From assembly GCF_010686725.1 (NCBI RefSeq), contig NZ_JAAGWZ010000001.1:62001-126000 (forward strand): a DNA stretch of 64,000 nucleotides, given 5' to 3'. The notes below the pieces were generated by a model. The model did no database searches. It was given only the letters and a program-made list of their open reading frames with translations, and was not told the DNA's origin. Positions within the stretch are counted from its first letter, which is position 1. Each line of letters starts with the position of its first letter. Positions 16,129-24,716 of the stretch are shown one piece after another. Both the position numbers and the translations under genes were made by a program. Source of the DNA: Galbitalea soli (GTDB lineage Bacteria > Actinomycetota > Actinomycetes > Actinomycetales > Microbacteriaceae).

Positions 16129-18637
16129 CGACCTCCTCGGCAGCGCGCCCCGCCCCTGGGATCCGGACGCGGCCTACCTCGCCTTCGAGGTGTGGGCCGA
16201 GTCGCGCGGACTCTACCTCTACCCGGCCCAGGCCGAGGCGCTCATCGAGATCGTGTCGGGCAACAACCTGATCCTGAGCACCCCCACCGGCACCGGAAAG
16301 TCGCTCGTCGCCGTCGGGGCCCACTTCGCCGCGCTCGCCCAGGGCTGGCGCAGCTACTACACCGCTCCCATCAAGGCGCTCGTCTCCGAGAAGTTCTTCG
16401 CGCTCGTCGACATCTTCGGCGCCGAGAACGTCGGCATGGTGACGGGCGACTCCTCGGTCAACGCCGACGCCCCGATCATCTGCTGCACGGCCGAGATCCT
16501 CGCCAACCTCGCCCTGCGGCACGGAGCCGACACTCCTGTGCAGCAGGTGGTGATGGACGAGTTCCACTTCTACTCCGACCCGGAGCGCGGCTGGGCGTGG
16601 CAGGTGCCGCTCATCGAGCTTCCCGGCGCGCAGTTCATCCTCATGTCGGCCACCCTCGGCGAAGTGGGCTGGCTCGCGGATGACCTCACCCGCCGCACCG
16701 CGCGCGAGACCGCCCTCGTCACCGGCGTCGAGCGCCCCGTGCCGCTGCACTATTACTACGAGACGACCCCGATCCACGAGACGGTCGAGGAGCTGCTGCA
16801 GACCGGGCAGGCGCCGGTGTACATCGTGCACTTCTCGCAGGCGGCCGCGCTCGAGCGCGCCCAGGCACTCACGAGCGCGAAGGTCGCCACGCGCGAGCAG
16901 CGCGACGCGATCGCCGACCTCATCGGCGGCTTCCGCTTCTCGACGAGCTTCGGCACGACGCTGTCGCGGCTGCTGCGCGTGGGGGTGGGGGTGCACCACG
17001 CGGGCATGCTGCCCAAGTACCGCCGGCTCGTTGAGCAGCTCGCCCAGTCGGGCCTGCTGCGCGTGATCTGCGGCACCGACACGCTCGGCGTGGGCATCAA
17101 CGTGCCGATTCGCACGGTGCTGCTCACCGCCCTCACCAAGTTCGACGGCACGCGCATGCGGCAGCTGAGCGCGCGGGAGTTCCACCAGATCGCGGGCCGC
17201 GCGGGCCGCGCGGGCTTCGACACCGCAGGAACCGTCGTGGTGCAGGCGCCCGAGCACGAGACAGAGAACGCGCGCCTCGTCGCGCGCGCGGGCGACGACC
17301 CGAAGAAGCTCAAGCGCGTGGTGCGCAAGAAAGCGCCCGAGGGCTTCGTCTCCTGGGGCAAGGCGAGCTTCGAGCGGCTCGTCGAGGCGGAGCCGGAGAC
17401 CCTCGTCTCGAGCATGACGATGACCTCGGCGATGCTCATCAACGTGATCGGGCGGGGCGGCGACGTCTTCGCGAACGTGCACCACCTGGTCTTCGCGAAC
17501 CACGAGCCGTGGAAGCGGCAGCTGGCGCTCGCGCGGCGCGCCCTCGCGATCTACCGCACCCTACGCACCGCCGAGGTCGTGACGCAGGAGGCCGACGGCA
17601 CCATCCGGCTCACGCTCGAGCTGCAGCCCAACTTCGCCCTCAATCAGCCCCTCTCGCCGTTCGCGCTCGCCGTGTTCGACCTCCTCGACCCCGATCCCGC
17701 CCGCTCGGCCGGCACGGGCCACTACGCGCTCGACATGATCTCGGTCATCGAGGCGACCCTGGACGACCCGCGCCCCGTCACCTCGCAGCAGCAGTTCCTC
17801 GCCCGCGGCGAGGCCGTCGCGGCGATGAAGGCGGAGGGCATCGAGTACGAACAGCGCATGGAGCTGCTCGAGGAGATCACGCACCCCCAGCCGCTCCGCG
17901 ACATGCTCGATGCGGCCTTCTCCACCTACAGCGCCTCGCAGGCCTGGATCGCCGACTTCGAGCTGCACCCCAAGTCGGTCGTGCGCGACATGTACGAGCG
18001 CGCGATGACCTTCGGCGACTACATCCGCTACTACAAGCTGGCCCGCAGTGAGGGACTCGTGCTGCGCTACCTCTCCGACGCCTTCCGCGCCGCCCGGCAG
18101 ACGATCCCCGACGAGGCGAAGACGGATGACCTGCTCGACCTCATCGAGTGGCTCGGCGAGCTCGTGCGCCAGGTCGACTCCAGCCTGCTCGATGAGTGGG
18201 ACGAGCTCGTGAACCCGAGCGCCCGCGACGACGATGGGGCGCCGATCCTGCCCCCCGCACCCCCGGGCGTGACGGGCAACGCTCGCGCCTTCCGGGTGCT
18301 CGTGCGCAACGAGCTGTTCCGTCGGGTGCAGTTGGCCGCCCTGGAGAAGTGGGACGAGCTCGGCGAGCTCGACGCCGCCGCGGGCTTCGACGCCGACGGC
18401 TGGGCCGACGCGCTCGACCCGTACTACGACGAGTACGACCGGATCGGCACCGACGCCGACGCGCGCAGCTCGCGGATGCTCATCCTGGAGGAGGGGGCGA
18501 CCCAGTGGACCGCCCGCCAGATCCTCGCCGACCCGGCCGGCGACCACGACTGGGGGATCAGCGCCGTGATCGATCTCGCCGAGTCGGACGAACAGGGTGT
18601 CGCCGTGGTGCGCATCGTCGGGGTCGGTCCCGCCTAG
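16121..18637 (+). CDS. Ski2-like DEAD/DEAH-box RNA helicase (DUF3516 C terminus)
   Basis: An 838-residue superfamily 2 helicase. Motif I TPTGTGKS (residues 54-61), motif Ia TAPIKAL, motif II DEFH, motif III SAT, motif V GTDTLGVGIN and motif VI HQIAGRAGRAG are all present. The second half matches the actinobacterial DUF3516 region, predicted helical, in place of the Ski2/Mtr4 arch. Likely role is RNA unwinding in decay or ribosome work; this is by family only. ATG 16121 overlaps the nucleoside hydrolase by 8 nt. Confidence 0.92.
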   Translation: MADDLLGSAPRPWDPDAAYLAFEVWAESRGLYLYPAQAEALIEIVSGNNLILSTPTGTGKSLVAVGAHFAALAQGWRSYYTAPIKALVSEKFFALVDIFGAENVGMVTGDSSVNADAPIICCTAEILANLALRHGADTPVQQVVMDEFHFYSDPERGWAWQVPLIELPGAQFILMSATLGEVGWLADDLTRRTARETALVTGVERPVPLHYYYETTPIHETVEELLQTGQAPVYIVHFSQAAALERAQALTSAKVATREQRDAIADLIGGFRFSTSFGTTLSRLLRVGVGVHHAGMLPKYRRLVEQLAQSGLLRVICGTDTLGVGINVPIRTVLLTALTKFDGTRMRQLSAREFHQIAGRAGRAGFDTAGTVVVQAPEHETENARLVARAGDDPKKLKRVVRKKAPEGFVSWGKASFERLVEAEPETLVSSMTMTSAMLINVIGRGGDVFANVHHLVFANHEPWKRQLALARRALAIYRTLRTAEVVTQEADGTIRLTLELQPNFALNQPLSPFALAVFDLLDPDPARSAGTGHYALDMISVIEATLDDPRPVTSQQQFLARGEAVAAMKAEGIEYEQRMELLEEITHPQPLRDMLDAAFSTYSASQAWIADFELHPKSVVRDMYERAMTFGDYIRYYKLARSEGLVLRYLSDAFRAARQTIPDEAKTDDLLDLIEWLGELVRQVDSSLLDEWDELVNPSARDDDGAPILPPAPPGVTGNARAFRVLVRNELFRRVQLAALEKWDELGELDAAAGFDADGWADALDPYYDEYDRIGTDADARSSRMLILEEGATQWTARQILADPAGDHDWGISAVIDLAESDEQGVAVVRIVGVGPA

Positions 18638-18650
18638 AAACCGACCCCGA
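18618..18650. terminator. Bidirectional terminator between helicase and oxidase genes
   Basis: TCGGGGTCGGT (18618-18628) pairs with ACCGACCCCGA (18640-18650), an 11-bp stem. The loop contains the helicase stop codon. It lies between convergent genes. Confidence 0.7.
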
Positions 18651-18655
18651 TCGCC

Positions 18656-19909
18656 TCAGATTCCGAGGGTGCGCGTGAGGAACGCGTTGTGGAACAGCCC
18701 CTGCGGGTCGTGGCGGGCGACGAGCGCGGCGAAGTCGCGCAGCCGCGGGTAGAGCGGTGCGACCCGGTCGGCGCCCGCGGTGAACACCTTGCCCCAGTGC
18801 GGGCGCGCGCCGAGCGGCAGCAGTCGTGCCTCGATCTCGGGCAGCAGCGCGGTCACCTCGGCGGGCAGCTTCTTCCAGGTGAAGTGGATGCCCAGCGCAT
18901 CCGTTCCGTACGCCCCGCTCAGCCACAGCTGATCGGCCGCCATCGTGCGCAGCTCGGTGACGAGCAGGAGCGGCTCGATGCGGTCGGCGATCTCGCGCAG
19001 GCTGCGGAGCGCCTCCACGGCCCGGGCCCGTGGCACCAGGAACTCGCTCTGGATCTCGGTGCCGTTGCTCGGCGTGAAGCCCATCTTGAAGTGCGGCAGT
19101 CGATCGTTCCACGCTCCGGGCACGCCGCCCTGGGTGGTGGTGTTGAGCGGCTCCTGCTCGGGCACCATGTGCTCCTCACGCGCGGCCGGACGGGCGCCGA
19201 ACAGCTCGGTCGGCGGCACCGGCTGGTCCATGCGCGACTTGAGCCAGACCTGACCGATCGTCTCGCCCACCCACCGGGTGAACATGCTCACGCTGTAGGC
19301 GCTCGAGGTGATGCGATCGAGGTGCTCGAGGGCCGCATCCCAGGGCAGCTCGTCGTAGAGATCCTGTCGCACCTGGAAGCTCGGCTCGATGTCGAGGGTG
19401 ATGCGGGTGACCAGGCCGATCGCGCCAAGCGACACGATCGCGCCCGAGAAGTCGGCGTCGGAGCGGCTGAGCCGCACGAGCCGGCCCGCGCCGTTCACGA
19501 ACTCGAGGCCCGCGACCGCCGTGGCGAGGTTGCCGTTGCGGTCGCCCGAGCCGTGCGTCGCGGTCGCGACCGCTCCCGCCACCGAGATGTGCGGGAGCGA
19601 CGCCATGTTGTGGATCGCCCAGCCCCGGCCCTCCAACAGGGCGGCGAGCTCGCCGTAGCGCACGCCCGCCCCGAAGCTCGCGGTGCGCGCCTCCTCGTCG
19701 ATCACGAGGTCGACGGGGAGACCCGCGAGGTCGACGAGCGCGCCCGTCGTGTCGGCCAGGTCGTTGAAGGAGTGCCGCGAGCCGAGGGCGCGCAGCGGTG
19801 TTCCGCGTTCCACGAGTCGGATGACCTCGTCGACGCTCGTCGGGCGCTCGAGCGCCGCGGCCCGGTAGTCGTAGACCTCGGCCCAGTTGGAGCCCGCGGG
19901 GCCGGTCAT
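18656..19909 (-). CDS. FAD-dependent alditol/xylitol-oxidase-like enzyme
   Basis: A 417-residue VAO-family flavoenzyme. ALGSRHSFND places His at residue 46, the position of the covalent FAD histidine in Streptomyces alditol oxidase; HISVAGAVATATHGSG is the second FAD segment, and HWGKVF near the C terminus the ALO-type box. It oxidises a polyol or sugar lactone with O2. No signal peptide, so cytosolic. ATG 19909 lacks a clear ribosome site. It converges on the helicase gene across a hairpin. Substrate (xylitol, sorbitol or a lactone) cannot be settled. Confidence 0.88.
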   Translation of the reverse strand: MTGPAGSNWAEVYDYRAAALERPTSVDEVIRLVERGTPLRALGSRHSFNDLADTTGALVDLAGLPVDLVIDEEARTASFGAGVRYGELAALLEGRGWAIHNMASLPHISVAGAVATATHGSGDRNGNLATAVAGLEFVNGAGRLVRLSRSDADFSGAIVSLGAIGLVTRITLDIEPSFQVRQDLYDELPWDAALEHLDRITSSAYSVSMFTRWVGETIGQVWLKSRMDQPVPPTELFGARPAAREEHMVPEQEPLNTTTQGGVPGAWNDRLPHFKMGFTPSNGTEIQSEFLVPRARAVEALRSLREIADRIEPLLLVTELRTMAADQLWLSGAYGTDALGIHFTWKKLPAEVTALLPEIEARLLPLGARPHWGKVFTAGADRVAPLYPRLRDFAALVARHDPQGLFHNAFLTRTLGI

Positions 19910-20021
19910 CGGATTCCGTCGCGGTGGGCTGGCTCGCGCGCCGCAGCGTCGCGGTAAACGTTGTAGATCATGTGCTCATTCTGGCGCATTCCGCACCGCC
20001 CGGGGCCCCGATCCGCCTGCT

Positions 20022-20027
20022 TAGACT
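20022..20027 (+). promoter_or_regulatory. -10 of leaderless hydrolase gene
   Basis: TAGACT ends exactly 6 nt before ATG 20034. There is no ribosome site, and the -35 is weak. Confidence 0.55.
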
Positions 20028-20033
20028 GAACAA

Positions 20034-20732
20034 ATGGTCGCCGCCCGCCTCGCCGAGGGAATCGCCGATTGGCCGTACAGCTGGTTCTGGAAGCTGCGCG
20101 GTCTGCTCGGCGACGAACCCGCCGAGTCCTTTCGCAGCGGGCCGGGCTCTCCCGTGCTCCTGCTTCCCGGCGTCTACGAGACCTGGCACTTCCTGCGGCC
20201 GGCCGCGCGCCGCCTGCACCGACTCGGCCACCCCATCCACGTCGTGCCCGGCTTCCGTCGCAACACCGGCAGCATCCCCGAGATGGCCGCTCTCGCCGAG
20301 CGCTACCTCGAGCAGCACGATCTCCGCGACGTCCTCCTCGTCGCCCACAGCAAGGGCGGCCTCATCGGCAAGCACCTGATGGTGGTGGATGACCGGGCCG
20401 GCCGCATCCGCGGAATGATCACGATCAACACCCCCTTCGCCGGCTCCGTCTACTCGCGCTACGCCCCCAGCGCGGCTCTGCGGGCATTCATTCCCACCGC
20501 ACCCACCCTGGCGATGCTCCAGGCGAGCGTCGACGCGAACGCCCGGATCGTGTCGCTGTCGGCCCAGTGGGACCCGCTCATTCCCGGCGGCGGCCAGCTT
20601 CCCGGGGCCACGAACGTGCGCCTGCCGATGGCCGGACACTTCCTGCCGCTCGTCGACAGCCGGGTGCTCGCCTGCATCGAGCGCGTCGCGGGTGTTGACT
20701 GGGGGAGTGACCACCGCCGCCCTCAGCCGTGA
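20034..20732 (+). CDS. Lipase-like alpha/beta hydrolase
   Basis: A 232-residue alpha/beta hydrolase. LLLPGVYETWHFLRPAARRL carries the oxyanion region, AHSKGG the nucleophile Ser, SAQWDPLIPG the Asp, and MAGHFLPL the His. The AHSKGG elbow and small size are as in class 2 lipases or esterases. No signal peptide; probably cytosolic. The start is leaderless (TAGACT, 6 nt, ATG). The MFS gene begins inside its last codons. Confidence 0.85.
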   Translation: MVAARLAEGIADWPYSWFWKLRGLLGDEPAESFRSGPGSPVLLLPGVYETWHFLRPAARRLHRLGHPIHVVPGFRRNTGSIPEMAALAERYLEQHDLRDVLLVAHSKGGLIGKHLMVVDDRAGRIRGMITINTPFAGSVYSRYAPSAALRAFIPTAPTLAMLQASVDANARIVSLSAQWDPLIPGGGQLPGATNVRLPMAGHFLPLVDSRVLACIERVAGVDWGSDHRRPQP

Positions 20733-22089
20733 CCAGCGGCTCGTTCTCGGGACGGCCATCCTCGCGTCCTTCGTCGCCTTCCTCGATGGCAGCGTCATCA
20801 ACGTCGCGCTGCCCGCGATCTCGCGCGAGCTCGGGGGCGGCATCGTCACCCAGCAGTGGGTGGTCGACGCCTACCTGATCACGCTCGGGTCGCTCATCCT
20901 GCTCGCCGGGTCGCTCTCCGACGTGCTCGGGCGCATCGTGATCCTGCGGGTCGGCATCATCGGCTTCGGTGTCACCTCGCTGCTGTGCGCCGTGGCCCCG
21001 GGCCCCGAGTTCCTCATCGTCATGCGCGGGGTGCAGGGCATCGCGGGCGCGCTGCTCGTGCCGAGCTCGCTCGCCCTCATCACCTCCACCTTCGAGGGAC
21101 CGGCGCGCTCCCGGGCGATCGGGCAGTGGACCGCCGGCACGACGGTGGCCTTCCTCACCGGCCCGCTGCTGGGCGGCGCGCTCGTCGACAGCGTCGGATG
21201 GCGCTGGGTGTTCGCAATTAACGTGCTCCCGATCGCCGTGACCCTCGTGCTGCTCGCCCTCCTGCACCACCGCGACGCGCGCGAGCCGGGCGTGCGGATC
21301 GATCTGTTGGGCGCCGCGCTGTGCGTGGTCGGGCTCGGCGGACCGGTGTACGCGCTGATCGAGCAGGGGCGGCTGGGGTGGGGGACGCCGGTCATCCTCG
21401 TGCCGCTCGTCGTCGGGCTCCTCGCCTTCGCCGCCTTCCTCTGGCGCCAGCGGGTCGCGCGCCAACCGCTCATGCCGCTCGGGCTCTTCGCGGTGCGCAA
21501 CTTCGGCATCGGCAACATCTCGACCGCGCTCATCTACGCCGCCCTCTCGATCGGCGGTTTCATCATCGTGGTGTTCCTGCAGCAGGTCGCCGGGTTCCCG
21601 GCGACGCTCGCCGCGCTCTCCCTGCTCCCTCTGGGCATCCTCAACATCACGCTGTCGACGTGGTTCGGCTCGCTCGCCGGTCGCTACGGCCCGCGCTGGT
21701 TCATGGCGATCGGCCCGATCGTCGCGGGGATCGGCTACCTGCTCATGATCGGCGCGGGTGACCGGGTCGACTACCTGACGCAGATCCTGCCCGGGGTGCT
21801 GCTGTTCGGGCTGGGGCTGGCGGCGACGGTCGCCCCGCTCACGGCCGCGATCCTCGGCTCGATCTCCGAGGCCCAGTCGGGCATCGGTTCGGCGATCAAC
21901 AACGCCGTCAGCCGGGTCGCCGGGCTCATCGCGATCGCGTTCATCGGTGTGATCCTGGGCGGCCAGGTGACCGCGGCCGGCTTCCACCGGGTGCTCATCG
22001 TCGCGGCGGCGCTGCTCATCGCCGGGGGAGTGGTGGCGGCGCTGGGCATCCGCACCCCGGGCGGGAAGGCTCCGAGCAGCGCGGGCTGA
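20707..22089 (+). CDS. MFS drug exporter, DHA2 (14-TM) type
   Basis: A protein of about 460 residues in the EmrB/QacA group: FVAFLDGSVINVALPAI in TM1 (motif D), SGS-like LAGSLSDVLGRIVILRVG (motif A) and GPLLGGALVDSVGWRWVFAINV (motif C). The start is not certain: GTG 20707 has TTGACT 6 nt before it (leaderless geometry), GTG 20692 is the earliest in-frame choice. Both overlap the hydrolase end. It converges with a ROK regulator. Proton-driven export of drugs or metabolites is expected; substrate unknown. Confidence 0.88.
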   Translation: MTTAALSRDQRLVLGTAILASFVAFLDGSVINVALPAISRELGGGIVTQQWVVDAYLITLGSLILLAGSLSDVLGRIVILRVGIIGFGVTSLLCAVAPGPEFLIVMRGVQGIAGALLVPSSLALITSTFEGPARSRAIGQWTAGTTVAFLTGPLLGGALVDSVGWRWVFAINVLPIAVTLVLLALLHHRDAREPGVRIDLLGAALCVVGLGGPVYALIEQGRLGWGTPVILVPLVVGLLAFAAFLWRQRVARQPLMPLGLFAVRNFGIGNISTALIYAALSIGGFIIVVFLQQVAGFPATLAALSLLPLGILNITLSTWFGSLAGRYGPRWFMAIGPIVAGIGYLLMIGAGDRVDYLTQILPGVLLFGLGLAATVAPLTAAILGSISEAQSGIGSAINNAVSRVAGLIAIAFIGVILGGQVTAAGFHRVLIVAAALLIAGGVVAALGIRTPGGKAPSSAG

Positions 22090-22105
22090 GCACCGCGGCC
22101 GTCGC

Positions 22106-23272
22106 TCAGCCGGGCAGCCCCGTCACCGCGCTGTCGAGCCGCCGGTGCAGTTCGGCGACCAGCAGCTCGCGCGCACCGGTGAGCACGGGCGCCGGACCCG
22201 CGGCCGTGGCGACCACGGGCGTGCGCCAGCGCGAGAGGCGCGCCACCTGCGCCGCCACCCGCTCGGCGAGCGCGGCGCCGCCGGCGAGCCCGGTCGGTCC
22301 CCCGAGCACCACGAGCTGCGGATCGAGGATCGCCACGAGCGGGATCACGCTCAGCGCGATCCGCGGTGCCAGTTCGTCGAGGGCGCCCGCGTCGTCGGGC
22401 AGCCGGGCGAGCAGTTCCGAGAGGCGCTTGCCGCGCGCACCGTGCCGCCGCAGGATCCGCGTGACCGCCGGTCCGCCGATCAGCTCGGTGAGGTCCCGCG
22501 CATCCGGGGCGAGGTCGATCGCCGCGCGCGGCACCGAGAGGGAGCCGATCTCCCCGGCGCTGCCGGTCGCGCCGCGGTGCAGCCGGCCGTCGAGATCGAG
22601 CGCGACGCCCAGGCCGCTCCCCATCCAGAGCAGGGCGACGCTCTCGCTTCCCGCCGCGGCTCCCACCGCCCGCTCGGCCACGGCCGCGAGGTTCACGTCG
22701 TTGTCGATCGTCACGTCCAGCTCGAGGGCCGCCTCGATCGCGCGTCGCGCGCCGTGCTCCGGCCAGCCGGGCAGGGTCTCCGAGAAGGCGAGCGTGTCGC
22801 CCGAGTCGCTGACCGCGGCCTGCACGCCGATCGCCACGAGCTGCACGCTCCCGCGCTCCACTCCGGCGGCGGTGACGGCGGTGTCGATCGCCTGGCGCAC
22901 ATCGCCCTCCGGCGTGCGCGAGTGCGGCAGCACGGGGATCTCCACGATCGGGTGCTCCGTGCGGGTGGCGTCGACGACGGTCGCCGACATGACGGTCTCC
23001 CGGATATCGATCGCGACGGCGCGGAGCCGATCGTTCCGCACGGCGTAGACGGCGGCGTTGGGCCCGCGCCCGCCGGACGCCTCGCCGACCACGTGGATGA
23101 GCCCCGCCTCCTCGAGCCGGGAGACCATGAGAGCGGCGGTCGGCTTGGAGAGGCCCGAGAGCTCGCCCAGCCGATTGCGGGTGAGCGGTCCGTGCTCGAG
23201 CAGGAGGGCGAGCGCGAGGCGGTCGTTGCGCGTTCTGAGCCAGCCGGGCGTGCCGGGTTGGGTCGTTGTCAC
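22106..23272 (-). CDS. ROK-family transcriptional regulator
   Basis: A 388-residue ROK repressor: N-terminal winged helix with LTRNRLGELSGLSKPTAALMVSRLEEAGLI, then a sugar-kinase-like fold with IDNDVNLAA and ATGSAGEIGSL. The zinc motif typical of ROK kinases (CxCGxxGC) is absent, so it is a regulator and not an active kinase of that type. GTG 23272 follows GGAGGAG by 6 nt. A 13-bp palindrome between its -35 and -10 (23303-23315) suggests autorepression. Sugar ligand unknown. Confidence 0.92.
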   Translation of the reverse strand: MTTTQPGTPGWLRTRNDRLALALLLEHGPLTRNRLGELSGLSKPTAALMVSRLEEAGLIHVVGEASGGRGPNAAVYAVRNDRLRAVAIDIRETVMSATVVDATRTEHPIVEIPVLPHSRTPEGDVRQAIDTAVTAAGVERGSVQLVAIGVQAAVSDSGDTLAFSETLPGWPEHGARRAIEAALELDVTIDNDVNLAAVAERAVGAAAGSESVALLWMGSGLGVALDLDGRLHRGATGSAGEIGSLSVPRAAIDLAPDARDLTELIGGPAVTRILRRHGARGKRLSELLARLPDDAGALDELAPRIALSVIPLVAILDPQLVVLGGPTGLAGGAALAERVAAQVARLSRWRTPVVATAAGPAPVLTGARELLVAELHRRLDSAVTGLPG

Positions 23273-23292
23273 TCGCGTCTCCTCCGCGAGGA

Positions 23293-23321
23293 ATCTATCA
23301 GTAAAGAATCTTTATGAAAAG
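23293..23321 (-). promoter_or_regulatory. ROK gene promoter with palindromic operator
   Basis: Minus strand: TTTTCA (23321-23316), 17-bp spacer, TAGATT (23298-23293). The palindrome TAAAGA-A-TCTTTA (23303-23315) fills the spacer and stands out as AT-rich in this chromosome. Confidence 0.65.
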
Positions 23322-24163
23322 GTCCAGGCGCGCCCGGTCAGCACGAGCGCGACGACGTCGACGAGGGCCGCGAGGATGATCAGCCGAAAGTTCCACCGCG
23401 TCGCCCGGCCCGACAGCGCGACCCCCGCGACCCCGACCGCACCGCTCAGTGCCGTGGCCACCGCGGTGGCGGCGATCGCGGAGGGCGCAGCCCCACCGCT
23501 CGCCTCCCCGAGCAGCAGCACGCCCGCGGCGAGCGCGAGGGCCGCGGCGGCGACGATGGCGGTGGGTCGGCGGCCGAGCCGGTGCGGGAGTCCACGCACG
23601 CCGGTGCGGCGGTCGTCGTCCAGATCGGGGAGGACGTTCGCGAAGTGCGCGGCGGCGCCGAGCAGGGCACCGGCGGCGAGGGGCCACCAGGCGGTCATCC
23701 GCACCGGATCGGCCGAGACGGCGACGAGCAGGGGGAGCAGCCCGAAGCTCAGGAGGTACGGGGCGACCGAGAACGGTGTGGCCTTGAGCCCCAGGTTGTA
23801 GGCCCAGGCGCTCGCCAGGAACACAGCGTGGATTCCGAGGGCGGCGGGGCCGAGCGCCGCGGTCAGCAGCAGCGCGAGCGCGAGGGTCGCGAACGCGGCG
23901 GTCCGCACCGGTGCCACGCCCACGTCCCCGCGGGCGACGGGTTTGTCCCGGCGCCCCACCGCGCGGTCGCGACCCGCGTCGATCCAGTCGTTGCAGAGGC
24001 CGACGGAGGCCTGCCCGGCCAGCATCGCGAGCGCGAGAAGGGCGACGCGCCACGGCGACAGCGCGGCGCCCACGCCGAGGAGCGCGGTCACCGCGGTCAC
24101 CGCGAGGGTGGGGCCGGGGTGCGTCGAGAGGGCGGTCGCGGTCGCGGTCGCTCGGGAGGGCAT
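23312..24163 (-). CDS. UbiA-family prenyltransferase
   Basis: A 283-residue membrane prenyltransferase. The first Asp-rich motif is CNDWIDAGRDRAVGRRDKP (NDxxDxxxD) and the second DLDDDRRTGVRG; about eight hydrophobic segments follow UbiA. It joins an isoprenoid chain to an aromatic or other acceptor. The ATG at 24163 is leaderless: TACGAT (24175-24170) ends 6 nt before it. The extension to 24316 has no support. Its end overlaps the ROK promoter region. Divergent from an unknown gene; quinone, carotenoid or lipid products are all possible. Confidence 0.88.
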   Translation of the reverse strand: MPSRATATATALSTHPGPTLAVTAVTALLGVGAALSPWRVALLALAMLAGQASVGLCNDWIDAGRDRAVGRRDKPVARGDVGVAPVRTAAFATLALALLLTAALGPAALGIHAVFLASAWAYNLGLKATPFSVAPYLLSFGLLPLLVAVSADPVRMTAWWPLAAGALLGAAAHFANVLPDLDDDRRTGVRGLPHRLGRRPTAIVAAAALALAAGVLLLGEASGGAAPSAIAATAVATALSGAVGVAGVALSGRATRWNFRLIILAALVDVVALVLTGRAWTFS

Positions 24164-24169
24164 GCCGTC

Positions 24170-24215
24170 ATCGTAGCCGCGGCTCTCGCCGCGACCGTGG
24201 GCCGACCGGTAGATT
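24170..24215. promoter_or_regulatory. Divergent leaderless -10 elements (UbiA gene and 24222 gene)
   Basis: Minus: TACGAT (24175-24170), 6 nt, ATG 24163. Plus: TAGATT (24210-24215), 6 nt, GTG 24222. Only 58 bases separate the two start codons. Confidence 0.6.
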
Positions 24216-24221
24216 GGTGCC

Positions 24222-24716
24222 GTGACCGTGGCGACGAACGACCGTGCCCTGGCCGGGATCCTCCCCGGGCGATGGCGCGTCGCCGCGAGCAACTTCCCGA
24301 TGTGGGTGGACGGCACCCGCTTCTCGCCGGTCTTCAGCTATGAACTGCTGTCGAGCGACCCCCTCGTGCTCGCCGACGACGTGTCGTACCTCACCGCGGA
24401 GGGAGTGGAGAAGCACATCCTCGGCGTCGACACCTTCGTCGAACTGGACTTCATCTGGCGGGGTCGCGGCTGGCAGCGCTTCGTGTCGAGCCGCTGGCGC
24501 ATCGGCGGGTTCAACCACGACCAGACCATCGCCTGCCTTCATTTCAGCCGCTCCCGGGTGAGCCCGGCCGGCATCGACCTCGTGGTGCGCGAGGGAGTGG
24601 AACCGCCCGAGTTGCGCCGCACCGTCGCGCACGACGCCGCCCTGTACGGCCTGGGCCCCGAAGAATTCGCGTCCCTCGCATGGCTCGACCAACACGCCCC
24701 CCGACCGCCCGCCTGA
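24222..24716 (+). CDS. Unknown protein, FABP/lipocalin-like in appearance
   Basis: A 164-residue soluble protein that I do not recognise. It begins GILPGRWRVAASNFPMW and continues with alternating hydrophobic, beta-rich stretches (VELDFIWRGRGWQRFVSSRWRI), suggesting a small beta-barrel; this is only an impression. The GTG start is fixed by a -10 TAGATT 6 nt upstream. The last 37 nt overlap the GH3 lipoprotein gene. Confidence 0.7.
   Translation: MTVATNDRALAGILPGRWRVAASNFPMWVDGTRFSPVFSYELLSSDPLVLADDVSYLTAEGVEKHILGVDTFVELDFIWRGRGWQRFVSSRWRIGGFNHDQTIACLHFSRSRVSPAGIDLVVREGVEPPELRRTVAHDAALYGLGPEEFASLAWLDQHAPRPPA

Noticed and set aside
22090-22105. Terminator between MFS and ROK genes.
   Set aside because: Sixteen bases with no stem of useful length.
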